Notes under the pieces: generated by a model
Databases searched by the model: none
The model's input: the letters and a program-made list of their open reading frames with translations, nothing else
What the model was told of the DNA's origin: nothing
Source of the DNA: Taudactylus pleione
Lineage: Eukaryota > Chordata > Amphibia > Anura > Myobatrachidae
Reading direction: 5' to 3'
Assembly: GCA_031769625.1 (NCBI GenBank)
Contig: JAUIMM010000135.1
Coordinates: 2,439,001-2,503,000, forward strand
DNA: 64,000 nt
Shown here: positions 18,471-30,004 of the stretch, piece by piece
Numbering within the stretch: the stretch's first letter is position 1
How the letters are laid out: each line of letters opens with the position of its first letter
Position numbers and translations under genes: made by a program

Positions 18471-20094
18471 CAGCCAGGTGCATAAATATTGGGACATTGA
18501 CAGAATTTTCATCTTTTGGCCTCTATTCATCACCACAAAGGCTTTGAAATTAAACAAACAAGATGTGCTTTAACTGCAGACTTTCAGATTTAATTTGAGG
18601 GTAATTACATCCAAATCAGGTGAACGGTGTAGGAATTACAACGGTTTCTATATGTGCCTCCCACTTTTTAAGGGGCCAAAAGTAATGGGACAAACTAAAC
18701 AATCCTAAATCTAACTTTCACTTTTTAATACTTTGTTGCAAATCCTATGCAGGCAATTACAGCCTGAAGTCTGGAACACATAGACATCACCAGACGCTGG
18801 GTTTCATCCCTGGTGATGCTCTGCCAGGCCTCTACTGCAAATGTCTTCAGTTCCTGCTTGTTCTTGGGGCATTTTCCCTTCAGTTTTGTCTTCATCAAGT
18901 GAAATGCATGCTCAATCGGATTCAGGCCAGGGGATTGACTTGGCCATTGCACAACATTCCACTTTTTAGCCTTAAAAAACTCTTTGGTTGCTTTTGCAGT
19001 ATGCTTCGGCTCATTGTCCATCTGCACTGTGAAGCGCCGTCCAATGAGTTCTGAAGCATTTGACTGAATATGAGCATATAATATTGTCCGAAACACTTCA
19101 GAATTCATTCTGCTGCTTTTGTCAGCAGTCACATCATCAATAAATACAAGGGAACCAGTTCCATTGGCAGCCATACATGCCCACGCCATGACACTACCAC
19201 CACCATGCTTCACTGATGAGGTGGTATGTTTTGGATCATGAGCAGTTCCTTTCCTTCTCCATACTATTCTCTTCCCATCGCTCTGGTACAAGTTGATCTT
19301 TGTCTCATCTGTCCATAGGATGTTGTTCCAGAATTGTAATGGCTTTTTTAGATGTTGTTTGGCAAACTCTAATCTGGTCTTTCTGTTTTTGAGGCTCACC
19401 AATGGTTTACATCTTGTGGTGAACTCTCTATATTCACTCTTGTGAAGTCTTCTCTTGATTGTTGACTTGGAGAGTGTTCTTGATTTGGCCAACTATTGTG
19501 AAGGGGTTTTTCTTCACCACGGAAATAATTCTTCTGTCATCCACCACAGTTGTTTTCCGTGGTCTTCCGGGTCTTTTGGTGTTGCTGAGCTCTCCGGTGC
19601 GTTCTTTCTTTTTAAGAATGTTCCAAACAGTTGATTTGGCCACACCTAATGTTTTTGCTATCTCTCTGATGGGTTTGTTTTGACTTTTCATCCTAATGAT
19701 GGCTTGCTTCACTGATAGTGACAGCTCTTTGAATCTCATATTGAGAGTCGACAGCAACTGATTCCAAATGCAAATGTCACACCTAGAATCAACTCCAGAC
19801 CACCAGCTTAATTGATAATGAAATAATGAGGGAATAGCCCACACCTGTCCATGAAATAGCTTTTGAGTTGATAGTCCCATTACTTTTGGCCCCTTAAAAA
19901 GTGGGAGGCACATATACAAACCGTTGTAATTCCTACACCGTTCACCTGATTTGGATGTAATTACCCTCAAATTAAATCTGAAAGTCTGCAGTTAAAGCAC
20001 ATCTTGTTTGTTTAATTTCAAAGCCATTGTGGTGGTGAATAGAGGCCAAAATATGAAAATTCTGTCAATGTCCCAATATTTATGCACCTGACTG
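18471..20094 (-). mobile_element. Tc1/mariner element with 221-bp inverted repeats
   Basis: It starts TA-CAGCCAGGTGCATAAATATT and ends with the complement CAGTCAGGTGCATAAATATT-TA. The inverted repeats run 18471-18691 and 19874-20094 and are almost identical, ending in GGCCAAAAGTAATGGGAC. The total of 1624 bp is typical for a full-length Tc1. The transposase has one small lesion. Near-identical arms suggest a young copy. Confidence 0.95.
18725..19739 (-). pseudogene. Tc1 transposase, one frameshifting lesion
   Basis: The start codon at 19739-19737 gives MRFKELSLSVKQAI, an N-terminal paired-type helix-turn-helix (IREIAKTLGVAKSTVWNIL) and a GRPRK basic motif. The reading frame breaks near 19465-19475, after GQIKNTLQ, and resumes in another frame at STIKRRLHKSEYR. 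A few residues normally between these motifs are missing, so a small deletion is likely. The DDE triad is intact: Asp codons at 19307-19309 (WTDET) and 19016-19018 (QMDNEP), Glu at 18911-18913 (NPIEHAF), spaced D-34-E as in Tc1. Without the lesion the protein would be about 340 aa, the family norm. As it stands it is inactive. Confidence 0.9.
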
Positions 20095-20096
20095 TA

Positions 20097-20802
20097 TATA
20101 TATATTTATATACTAATTAGGTCATACTCAAGTCCTTTTTCCCAAATTGAGCAAACCTACAGTAGCTTTGTTTTCCTCCATATAATTGAAAGCTTATTAA
20201 TTAGGTTGCCCTTTGTAAGGTGGATTCAAACCCACCCTACATTTTGTCACAGGCCTGATCGCACTTTCTTGGTGTCCCACATCTGCAGTATCAGTCTGCA
20301 AATCCTAACACGGGCTACCAATATCCTCTAGAATAATCCTTACCTACAAAGCCCTACAAAGGTAATTAGTGATAGACACACTTTAGTTCTAACACCATAC
20401 AGTACCTCCCACATCTGATAATACAAGACATAAAATGTGTCATCAGACCAAAAACAAGGTTGATTCAAAGGTCTACTGGACAACAGTATCTGCTGGACCA
20501 ATTGAGCTAAACTGTGATTTATGCTGCAATCTGTGGAAGGAGCGGGATGCCTGGCACCATAAATAGAAGAGCATGTGCACCTTCTCTCACCATTACTGAC
20601 GTCCGTTGACTGTATTTCTATGTTAATGTTATACTTTTACAATTACTTAATTTTGCCAAGTGTGACCTCTCTGCAATGTTAGATAATTTAACATATCCCC
20701 CCAAAAGAACAACTTGTACTCTCTTAAAACACAAAGATAACCGGGGGGCACCCCAGGAAGTTGTTCCATGTGTGTGGTAGTATCAGTCGCTCCAGAATGC
20801 TA
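20097..20802. other. No gene recognised
   Basis: A short AT-rich stretch, then unique-looking sequence up to the telomere-like array. Confidence 0.5.
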
Positions 20803-22886
20803 ACCTTAACACTAACACCATATTGTTAACCCTATCCCTAGCACTAAACCTAACTATATTCCTAACACTAACCCTAATATTAACTCTAACACTAACCTTA
20901 GCACTAACGCTACCCCTATTAATAACACTAACCATATTGCTAACCCTAACATTAACCCTAATGCTAACCCTATCCCTAATATTAACCCTAACACTAACCC
21001 TATCCCTTACGCTAACACTAACCCTAATGCTAACCCTAACACTAACCCTAATACTGACCCTATCCCTAACATTAACCCTAACCCTAATGCTAACCCTAAC
21101 ACTAACCCTAACACTAGCCCTATACCTAACATTAACACTAACCCTATCCCTTACGCTAACACTAACCCTAATGCTAACCCTAACACTAACCCTAATACTG
21201 ACCCTATCCCTAACATTAACCCTAACCCTAATGCTAACCCTAACACTAACCCTAATGCTAACCCTAACACTAGCCCTATACCTAACATTAACACTAACCC
21301 TATCCCTAATGCTAACCCTAATGCTAACACTAACCCTATCCCTAACATTAACACTAACCCTATTCCTAATGCTAACCCTAATGCTAACACTAACCCTATC
21401 CCTAACATTAACACTAACCCTATTCCTAATGCTAATCCTAAACTAACACTAACCCTACTGCTAACCCTGATACTAACCCTGATACTAACCCTATCCCTAA
21501 CATCAACACTAACCCTATCCCTAATGCTAACACTAACCCTATCCCTATCCCTAACACTAACCCTAATGCTAACCCTAACACTAACCCTATTCCTAACATT
21601 AACACTAACACTAACCCTATCCCTAAAGCTAATCCGAACACTAACCCTAATGCTAAAAACTAACCCTAATGCTAACCCTGACACTAACCCTATCCCTAAC
21701 ATTAACACTAACCCTATTCCTAATGCTAACACTAACCCTAACGCTAACACTAACCCTAACACCAACCCTATCCCTAACACTAACCCTATCCTTAATGCTA
21801 ACACTAACCCTATCGCTAATCCTAACACTAACTCTAACACTAACCCTATCGCTAATCCTAACACTAACTCTAACACTAACCCTAATGCTAACCCTGACAC
21901 TAACCCTATCCTTAACATCAACACTAAACCTATCCCTAATGCTAACACTAACCCTAACACTAACACTAACCCTATCACTAACACTAACCCTAACACTAAT
22001 TCTATCCCTAATGCTAACCCTAACACTAACCCTATATCTAACCCTAACATTAACACTAACCCTATTCCTAACCCTAACACTAACCCTATCACTAACCCTA
22101 ATGCTAAGACTAACCCTAATGCTAACCCTAACACTAACCCTATCTGTAATATTAACACTAATACTTACCCAATCCCTAACGCTAATCCTAACACTAACTC
22201 TAACACTAACCCTATCGCTAAGCCTAACACTAACTCTAACACTAACCCTAATGCTAACCCTGACACTAACCCTATCCTTAACATCAACACTAAACCTATC
22301 CCTAATGCTAACACTAACACTAACCCTAACACTAATTCTATCCCTAATGCTAACCCTAATGCTAACCCTAACACTAACCCTATATCTAACCCTAACATTA
22401 ACACTAACCCTATTCCTAACCCTATCACTAACCCTAATGCTAAGACTAACCCTAATGCTAACCCTAACACTAACCCTATCCGTAATATTAACACTAATAC
22501 TTACCCAATCTCTAACGCTAATCCTAACGCTAATGCTAACCCTGACACTTAGCCTATCCCTAATGCTAACACTAACCCAAATGCTAACACTATCCTTAAC
22601 ATTAACGCTAACCCTAATGCTAACCCTAACACCAACCCTATCCCTAACACTAACCCTATCCTTAACGCTAACACTAACCATATCCCTAACACTATCCCTA
22701 ACGCTTACCCTAACACTAACTATAAAGTTAACTCCTAACACTAACCCTAATGCTAACACTAACCCTAACACCAACCCTATCCCTAACACTAATCCTATTC
22801 TTAAAGCTAACACTAACCATATCCCTAACGCTAACCCTAACAATAACCCTATCACTAACCTTATCCCTATCACTAATGCTAACCTT
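20803..22886. repeat. Large degenerate telomere-like array
   Basis: About 2.1 kb of hexamers on the + strand in which canonical CCCTAA alternates with variants such as CACTAA, TGCTAA and TCCCTA. The array resumes after a MITE at 23117-23205. The alternation gives a 12-bp sub-period and leaves both strands open in several frames (LTLTLT- and RVSVRVS-type), which are not genes. Smaller arrays of the same kind lie at 28240-28689, 29230-29335, 29660-29750, 35030-35672, 36339-36444, 36770-36900, 42110-42363, 42644-42700, 42830-42940, 43860-43957 and 52017-52230. Confidence 0.95.
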
Positions 22887-22888
22887 TA

Positions 22889-23114
22889 AGGTGGGTACAC
22901 ATTAGAGGATTAGTCGTCCACAATGGTAAATGTGTACCCACTATGGATGACCATGCACGCTTCCGCAGGCTTTCCACTGGGGTCGTTCCGTCGGGCTGCA
23001 TTTAGGGCCGATATGTCGGGCACCGGTTCGTGTAATTTGCACCGTCCACCAGACATGTCTGCCCGTTGGGCATCATATCGCTGGGTACACACATCGGTAA
23101 GTGTGTACCCAGCT
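22889..23114. mobile_element. GGTACACAC-type MITE inside telomere-like array
   Basis: The termini AGGTGGGTACACA and its complement TGTGTACCCAGCT are each flanked by TA (22887-22888 and 23115-23116). CTAACC-type sequence continues on both sides. Confidence 0.85.
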
Positions 23115-23205
23115 TAACACTTACCCTATCCGTAACGCTAACCTAATATTAACCCTAACACTAACACAAACCCTATTCCTAATGCTAACCCTAACAACGG
23201 GTTGG

Positions 23206-23903
23206 GTATGGGATCCCGGCTGTCGGGATGCCAGCTGTCAGAATATGTTTCTCAGCAAAACTTCAGCCTCCCCCCCCCATAAGTCGTCCTAAATGCATTC
23301 CAAAGCGGTCCGGGTCGAGTGGCTCATGCCTCCTTGTCCCTGCACCCATCCCAGTCTGCTCCTGCCATAAGCACAGCTCAGAGAACAGTGCCATGAGTGT
23401 GGCCGCTGTGCTGTCACTGTCAATGTGTGATAGTGTCAGCCAGTCCTATACTGTAATTGTCAGTGGCCTGGGCCACTGGTGAGAGAGAAAGTGTGGCCCA
23501 GTGGGAAGTACCTCGTTCTCCTGGTGGCCCAATCTACCCGTTTTCTTCTCCCCACCCTTCATCCCTCTGCTTTCAATAAAGCTGTTGCTACTGTATTCAT
23601 TATTTCTAATAGTTGAATATACTTTTATTTATTCTTTTTATGTTCTGCAGCATGCACTAGGCACCAGCAGACCCCTCTGCCATGCTGGTATAGAGATCTT
23701 ATGTAAATGACAGTGTCAGTGTGGTATTTGGGGTGATGTGACTCATAGACAGCGGCGGCTGTGGCTGGTGTGACAATTGAATTGAGAGATGAGACAGCCT
23801 TAATTTTTTCATTTAATTGACTCAGCACCGCCCTCCAGTGGCCGGCGCCCATAGGCAGCTGCCTTAGCTGGTCACAATCCCGACACTAACACCTAACGCT
23901 AAC
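23206..23903. other. Repeat fragment then unrecognised sequence
   Basis: At 23206-23250 GGGTTGGGTATGGGATCCCGG matches the end of the TTAGGG-bearing MITE family, and AATCCCGACACTAAC at 23876 looks like its other end, so array and MITE sequence are intermingled. Between them I recognise no gene. Confidence 0.45.
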
Positions 23904-24910
23904 ACTTGAATATTCAGGTGCTTATCACAAGGTTACATAGTAGAGTGAAAACATGGTTTTGGTGCAAGACAAATAATTTTGGTACCAGACCATCTTGTGT
24001 TAAATAAACAAAATCATTTTATTACACTTCTTCCTCCAGCACAATACACATAATGGTTGCTTAAAACATTTTCAGCACCAATCTCCTCCTGCTCAAATCA
24101 TAATGGTTACAAGCACAACTTCTCCTGCTTCCTCCTGCACAGTACTTTCTGCAGATGTTACATGCAGTTGGTTACACAAACTCCTTCTCCTCCTGCACAA
24201 TATTCGTCACGGTTGCAAATAGAAATTCATTTACATTTTACACCTCATTCAAACATCTCCAGCACAGTCTTAAGTATTATGTCACAGCAATGAATGCTGA
24301 GATCTCACCCAAATCCCTCACAGCTGTGTCTCCTTCCCTTCCAATATGGGGTCACGCAGCAAGGACAATTTCCAGGGATTCTCCCTTCTTCTCTCTGGGG
24401 CTCCTACTCCTTATTGTTTTATATAGTCACTCACCCAGTTCCACTCTGGGTGGCCTCTGCCCTTCTCACTTCACAGGAGGTCCCTCACTGACCATCAACT
24501 GTGGCCTCCATGATTTCTCTACTGATCCTCTACAGGGGTTACTGTGCAGGAGCTCTCTCGCTGTACTGCACACACTTACATTGCAGACACCCTGTACATG
24601 GGCAGCCTTTCTTCCCTCCTGCTACTGCCTCTTCACTGGCAGGAGTCTATTACTTACTGCAGGGCCTCACTACACTCCCTGCAGAGTCAGACACCCCACT
24701 CACTAGTAGCCATACTACATGGGGCAGTGCTCCCCTCTCACAGTACAATGGAGCTAGTCCCCTCCGCTGCACAGGTTCATTGCATCATTACTGCACCGGG
24801 CAGCCATTCTCGTCACCAGGGGGCAGGGCTTCCTCCATCATTGTCTCAGGCCAGATGTTCCACATACACTTGATTGTCCTCCTCTCTCCCTCAGTGTTTG
24901 CATCTGCTTC

Positions 24911-25090
24911 TCAGTACAATGCACCTCGCTGCAGAACCTTCATCATTGCTTCTCTCTGCTTCATTCTCGCCACTAAGCTGTCCTCTGTGACAGGTGCTGC
25001 ATGGACCATGGCTGACAGCAGAGGTCGTCTGCTTGCATAATACGTTGTCACGGCCAACAGGCAGATGGTATATGCCTTGGAAAATATCAT
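24911..25090 (-). CDS. Candidate small secreted protein, unit 1
   Basis: A 59-aa frame starts at an ATG (25090-25088) with MIFSKAYTICLLAVTTYY, a short basic n-region then a hydrophobic core like a signal peptide. The predicted remainder (roughly RRPLLSAMVHAAPVTEDSLV...) ends in a Lys/Arg/Met-rich helix-prone tail. Four bases upstream lies a good 3' splice site on the minus strand (TTCTTTGTGTTGTTTAG at 25111-25095). Copies at 32168-32347 and 39283-39462 encode nearly the same peptide (K44D and Y17C changes). I do not recognise it. A chance ORF in a repeat is the main alternative. Confidence 0.3.
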   Translation of the reverse strand: MIFSKAYTICLLAVTTYYASRRPLLSAMVHAAPVTEDSLVARMKQREAMMKVLQRGALY

Positions 25091-25151
25091 TTTCCTAAAC
25101 AACACAAAGAAGGTGAACATTATTAATATCATACACTGCTGAAAAAACAGG

Positions 25152-25156
<5 letters not shown>

Positions 25157-25200
<44 letters not shown>

Positions 25201-25203
25201 CTG
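25157..25203. repeat. (CT)n(TA)n microsatellite
   Basis: A run of CT then TA. The equivalent tracts in units 2 and 3 are at 32414-32490 and 39529-39570, with different lengths. Confidence 0.9.
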
Positions 25204-25306
25204 TATATAAACAATACTGGTCATATATCAACATAATCAGAACTGTCAACATTGTCATAATTTTAGCAAAGGTGATCCCCCAGCACTCAGAATGATATCA
25301 GCAATA

Positions 25307-25616
25307 AAGCTGCATACACACACAACGATTTTGTTACCAACGATTTTATGAACGATTTTCTGTCAGATTATCTGCCAGATTATCTGTCAGATTTTTTAAA
25401 GTGTAATGAACGATTTTTATGAACTACAAACGATTTTTGCATATTCCCTTAATGAAAATCGTTCAGTTGACAAGTCTGACTGAACTACAAACTACAAACG
25501 TGAACGCGCATGAACGATAATCGTTCATTGTTTGACTCAGAAAGTGAACGATTTTTTTAAACGATATCGTTTAACGATAATCGTTCAAAAAATCGTTTTG
25601 TGTGTGTATGCAGCTT
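25307..25616. mobile_element. AACGAT-rich MITE, left of an adjacent pair
   Basis: The ends AAGCTGCATACACACACAAC and its complement are flanked by TA. The interior is built from GAACGATTTT and ATCGTT motifs and folds on itself. The tandem relative at 26632 (CAGCAATAAGACTTG) shows the empty site. Confidence 0.85.
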
Positions 25617-25618
25617 TA

Positions 25619-25936
25619 TGGAGCGTACACACGGTCAGATTTGTCAGACTTGTCAGATTTGTCAGATGAACGATTGAACGATTAAACGATCTGAACGATT
25701 TGAACGATTGAACGATTTTTGACTGCATTAAAATGAATGGAATCGTCCAAGTCTGACTGCAAACCCATCAGATGTCAGAAATCGTTATCTGACCATCGGG
25801 AACGCGCATCGTTGATCGTCCATCGTTCAGGCATGTCAGATATGAACGATTTTCCTTCAGATATGAACGACTGAACGATTTTTAAATCGTTATCGTTCAT
25901 ATCTGAAGGAAAAATCTGATCGTGTGTATGCACCAT
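25619..25936. mobile_element. AACGAT-rich MITE, right of the pair
   Basis: The ends TGGAGCGTACACACGGTCAG and the inverse of TGGTGCATACACACGATCAG share the TA at 25617-25618 with the neighbouring MITE. The interior has many TGAACGATT repeats. One of the two inserted at the border TA of the other. Confidence 0.85.
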
Positions 25937-26870
25937 TAGACTTGAAAAACTACATGGTGGTAGGTAATTCAGAGATGTCAGTTGCATACTGTATGTTTGC
26001 AAAAATATGTTTAAGCCTCCATACCACGTCACGGCATCTCTGATACTGGAGGTTCCTACTTCTAAGTCAAAGTCCGGGGCGTGGAGCCCCAAAAAGCCAG
26101 CGTAGGTTAGCCACCCCAGGGCAACACAGCAGTGAAAGTCTAAGGTGTTAGTAAGTGTTAATAATATTAATAAATCAAAAGCTACAGTATGTGTTAAACG
26201 GTGATACACAGATGAAGAGTGTAATTAAAATGCTAAAGTAGAAGTATTAATAAAGGCTAAATAGAGTGTTTTAGTGTGCCTCCCCAAAGCAGTTCAGCCA
26301 TACCAACCCAGGGTGAACCGCGCCACAAACTCATCCCTAAGTATAATAACAAAAAATCTGGGGCATATAATTGCCCAATATAAGGCCGCAAGATAAAGGC
26401 ACATACAAAAGCATATCTAAAATGAGAGCCAGCTCACCTTGCAGTCACCCCTAGGTCCTCCTAATGGCACTACAGGAACCAGCATGCCCTCCAAACGCTG
26501 GTCCCATCTATGCCTCTCAGAACTACAATGCATATTGGTAGCTGCTCAATCACTGTAGTAATTTCACTCAGGTGCATGAAAGGGAGGGGTTAGTCTATAC
26601 AAGAAATAGCAAAGGGTATCCCCCAGCACTCGGAATGAGATCAGCAATAAGACTTGAAAAGCTACATGGCGGTAGATAATTCAGAGATCTCAGTTGCATA
26701 TGTTTGCAAAGATATGGCTAAGCCCCCAGGCCACGTCACGGCATCTCTGAACCTGGAGTTTCCTGCTTCTAAATCAAAGTCTGGGGCGTGGAACCCCAAA
26801 AAGCCAGCGAAGGCCAGTCACCCCAGGACAGCACACCAGTGAAAGACTAAGGTGTTAGTAAGTGGTAATA
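25937..26870. repeat. Diverged local duplication of a GGGGCGTGG repeat family
   Basis: GACTTGAAAA..CTACATGG, CACGTCACGGCATCTCTGA and GGGGCGTGGAGCCCCAAAAAGCC occur at 25940-26165 and again at 26640-26870. Relatives are at 43370-43470 and 59755-59965. The family is unknown to me; no ORF is conserved. Confidence 0.6.
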
Positions 26871-27123
26871 AGGCTAGTAAGTGCATCAGGCTAGTGCAGA
26901 ATGGGGAGACGGGCTGCTGTGTGACTGATCTGTGTGCAATACAAATGTCTGCTAATAACATATGGAAATCAGTAGTAATAACATTTTTAACATATGTAAC
27001 TTCTACAAAAGTCTGTAAAAACCTCCTTAGAACCTGTGATATTAGAAGACAGAGGCGGATCAGGCATCACCGTGCCCCTAAACAAATGTAACTATAGGCC
27101 CTGTGATTCTCAGTCTGTAACTA

Positions 27124-27450
27124 ATGTTGCGTATCCACTACACGATATTAATGGACGACTGAATGATAATGACATCGTTAGCGTTCAGTCATCCATTAAT
27201 CATGCACAATAATGTCGGAAACGACCAGCGATGCGTGCTCCCGCTGGTCGTTTCCGACATCAATCATCGGCTGAACATTCCGGTTAATCTGCCGATAACG
27301 ACAGATTGACAATGTACAGGGATGATGGAGGGTTTCTACACTGAACGACTAATCGTTCAGTGTAGGCACTGCAGGGGATGGGGAATGATGGTACGATTAC
27401 GATGTCGTAATCGTACTGTCTTCCCTGGGTCGCGTAGTGGATATGCACCT
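27124..27450. mobile_element. Foldback MITE ending GTATCCACTAC
   Basis: The left end is ATGTTGCGTATCCACTAC and the right end is the inverse of AGGTGCATATCCACTACGCG, each next to TA. The core has a long hairpin (ATGTCGGAAACGACCAGCG with its complement near 27211-27260). Confidence 0.8.
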
Positions 27451-28239
27451 TAAGACTCGTTCTTCCCGTCATATCCCATCTACTACACACCTTATAGAGC
27501 ACAGCAGTGATGGTGGGTGATGAGCAGAGGCTGCGTAGACAAAATCCTGCGATTTAACAGATTCAAAGTATTTGGAGCCGGAACAGTTAGGAAGCCGGTT
27601 ATAGATAATCTAACAGAATAAAATAACTAAATAATTTCTGTGGAAGAAATTAGGAAAGAAAACTCTGCAGACTATGCTGTGGTAAGTTTAAAAAAAAAAA
27701 ATTCATAAATTTCCAATTGGGAAATAGGGACATATCAGATCTTCACACACCAAGTACCCCTGTAGCATCCATTTCTGGTAAGGCCATATCTCTCTTCTAT
27801 GACACTACAGGAATGTGTGAATTTACAATAGAAATATGGACTAAAGGTAGGTAAAGTGCTGTAACAGGGCTCTGTGCCATCCCCTAAACCAGTGACATCA
27901 TGATGTCAGGCCCAGGGGAGCGGGCCCGCTGGCTCCGGAAAGTAGAGCATCCGTATCTTTAGGAAAATGCCATTCACTGTTAGGAGACCAATAAGACCCC
28001 CCTCCCGTATTCAACAAACTCTGAAAACTTATGCCTTAGTTCCCAATGGCCTTCATTTTCCTATTACAAAGAGTTCCAGAGTGCGAAGTGGTATGGCACA
28101 CTTTGTAGACATTCATTATGTCGACATGAGAATGTTGACATAGTTGTAATGTCTACATTAACCATGATGACATTCATCATATGGACACTGATGTAATGGC
28201 AACTTTCTGTTAAAATGTTGACAATGTGCTTGTAATCTA

Positions 28240-28689
28240 ATTCTATGCCTATCCCTAATGTTAACCCTAAAACCCTAACGCTAACCCAAGCACTAATTCT
28301 AATGCTAAGCCTAAGACTAATCATAACGCTAACCCTATCTCTAACACCAACCATAATGCTAATACCAACCCTATCCTCAACACTAACCCTAACTTTATCC
28401 ATAATGCTAACACTAACCCTAATGATAACCCTAACACTAACCCTAATACTAACCATAACACTAACCCTAACAATAACTCTAACACTAGCCGTAATGCTAA
28501 CCCTATACCTAAAACTAACCCTTACTATATCCCTAACAGTAACCCTATTCATAACGCTAACCTTAACTATATCCCTAATAATAACCCTATTCCTAGTGCT
28601 AACCCTAATGCTAACAATAACACTAATGCTAACCGTAGCACTAATGCTAACCCTATCAATAACACTAATCATAATACTAACCCTAATAC
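28240..28689. repeat. Telomere-like array in unit 1
   Basis: Degenerate CCCTAA/CACTAA/ATGCTAA hexamers, preceded at 28100-28230 by sequence rich in GACAT/ATGTC words (CATTATGTCGACATGAG). Open frames are low-complexity artefacts. Confidence 0.9.
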
Positions 28690-29229
28690 CAGTGGCATAA
28701 CTATAGAGGGTGCAAGGGTGCACTTGCTATGGGGCTCAGCGGCCCAGAAAGCAACCCCCTGCGCCCATAGGCAAAACTATAGGATGGTCCGGATGTGCAG
28801 CAATGAAATCACTGTCTCTGCTGCTTTTTTTTTCTGTAAATCTGTGTGGAGCCTCAGATGATAAGAGGTTCAGGCTGCTCAGCGCCATCAGTGGGAACGC
28901 ACATAGCGTGACGTGACATCATCGCACCCACCTAGACTAGTATGAAGAGGAGCTGAGGACGGAACAGCGATGGAGCCAGCAGCCAGAGAGCAGCGAGAGG
29001 ATGCTACCAGTTAGAGACAGCTACTGCTGCTGGAGGAGACAAGTGACCCCGGCATATGATTTTGCAAGAACCCATTTCATAGGTGGGCTGACCTCTCTCT
29101 TACTAGTTACCCCACAATAACTAGTTGACCACTATACTAGTTACAATATCATGTGGTGAGTTTATTTTATTATTCCCTGTGCATCAGTCACTTATAAGTG
29201 CTCCGAACACTGGACTAGTTACGCCCCTG
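28690..29229. mobile_element. Non-autonomous hAT element in telomere-like array
   Basis: The ends CAGTGGCATAACTA and the inverse of CAGGGGCGTAACTA lie between CCTAATAC (28682-28689) and CCTAACGC (29230-29237), an imperfect 8-bp duplication of array sequence. The equivalent in unit 2 (35673-36338) is longer and has 7 of 8 matching bases. Confidence 0.8.
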
Positions 29230-29335
29230 CCTAACGCTAACCCTAATGCTAACCCTATCAATAACGATAACCAAAATGCTAACACTAACGCTAACCAAAT
29301 CCCTAACACTAACCCTAATGGTAACACTAATACTA

Positions 29336-29659
29336 AGGGTGGGTACACATCTAAACGACCGGCAATCATGCTGATGTTCAGAGCGATTTGCCTTCACCTG
29401 GTAATCGCATGATTGCCGGTACACACTTAAAAGAATTAATGAATGACTGAACGATCACTGTTCCGTCCTTCATTAATATGTACAGAAACACAAGCGATAT
29501 TGTGTGATTGGCCGTGCAGCACGGACAATGACACTAGATCGCATGCGACCACGGGAGGCGCAAATCGAGCATACACACTGTACGATATGCCCGATTTGTC
29601 ATTCTGATTTGTCCAAATTGGCCAAAACGGGCTGATATTGTTTATGTGTGTACCGACAC
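29336..29659. mobile_element. GGTACACAC-type MITE in unit 1
   Basis: The ends AGGGTGGGTACACA and TGTGTGTACC... are next to TA within CCCTAA-type sequence. The unit 2 equivalent is at 36445-36769 and a deleted relative in unit 3 is at 51926-52016. Confidence 0.8.
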
Positions 29660-30004
29660 TAACCCTAATGCTAACCCTAACGCTAACCCTAATGCTGACC
29701 GTAACACTAAACCTATTCCTAATGCAAACCCTAACACTAACCTTCAAGCTAATGGAAATGACGACATTATGAAAATGTCAACATTTCTGATGTTGTCATT
29801 TTGCTAGTGTAGACATTAATGATGTTATACATTTTATACAGGACAGCAGAACAGCCCCCTCAGTTTGGGACTGTCACAGCTAAATCAGGACGGTAAGGGA
29901 GTATGTATAGAATGTGCAATGTACCTGGTCATAGAACCACCTAACATTAGAAGGCTCATCTGCTAGCTTTCAGCAGTGGAAATTTACAGCACACATGTAG
30001 AATG

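Noticed and set aside
20803..22886. True chromosome end or recent fusion point
   Set aside because: The hexamers are too degenerate and alternating, and MITE-rich DNA continues on both sides.
20823..22889. Long open frames (up to 406 aa) on both strands of the CCCTAA-type array
   Set aside because: Hexamer repeats stay open by periodicity and translate to LTLTLT or RVSVRV strings; they are not proteins.
24155..25040. Plus-strand frames of 109-183 aa in each unit
   Set aside because: They are not conserved as frames between units (indels shift them) and have no domain. They probably reflect few stop codons in CT-rich DNA.
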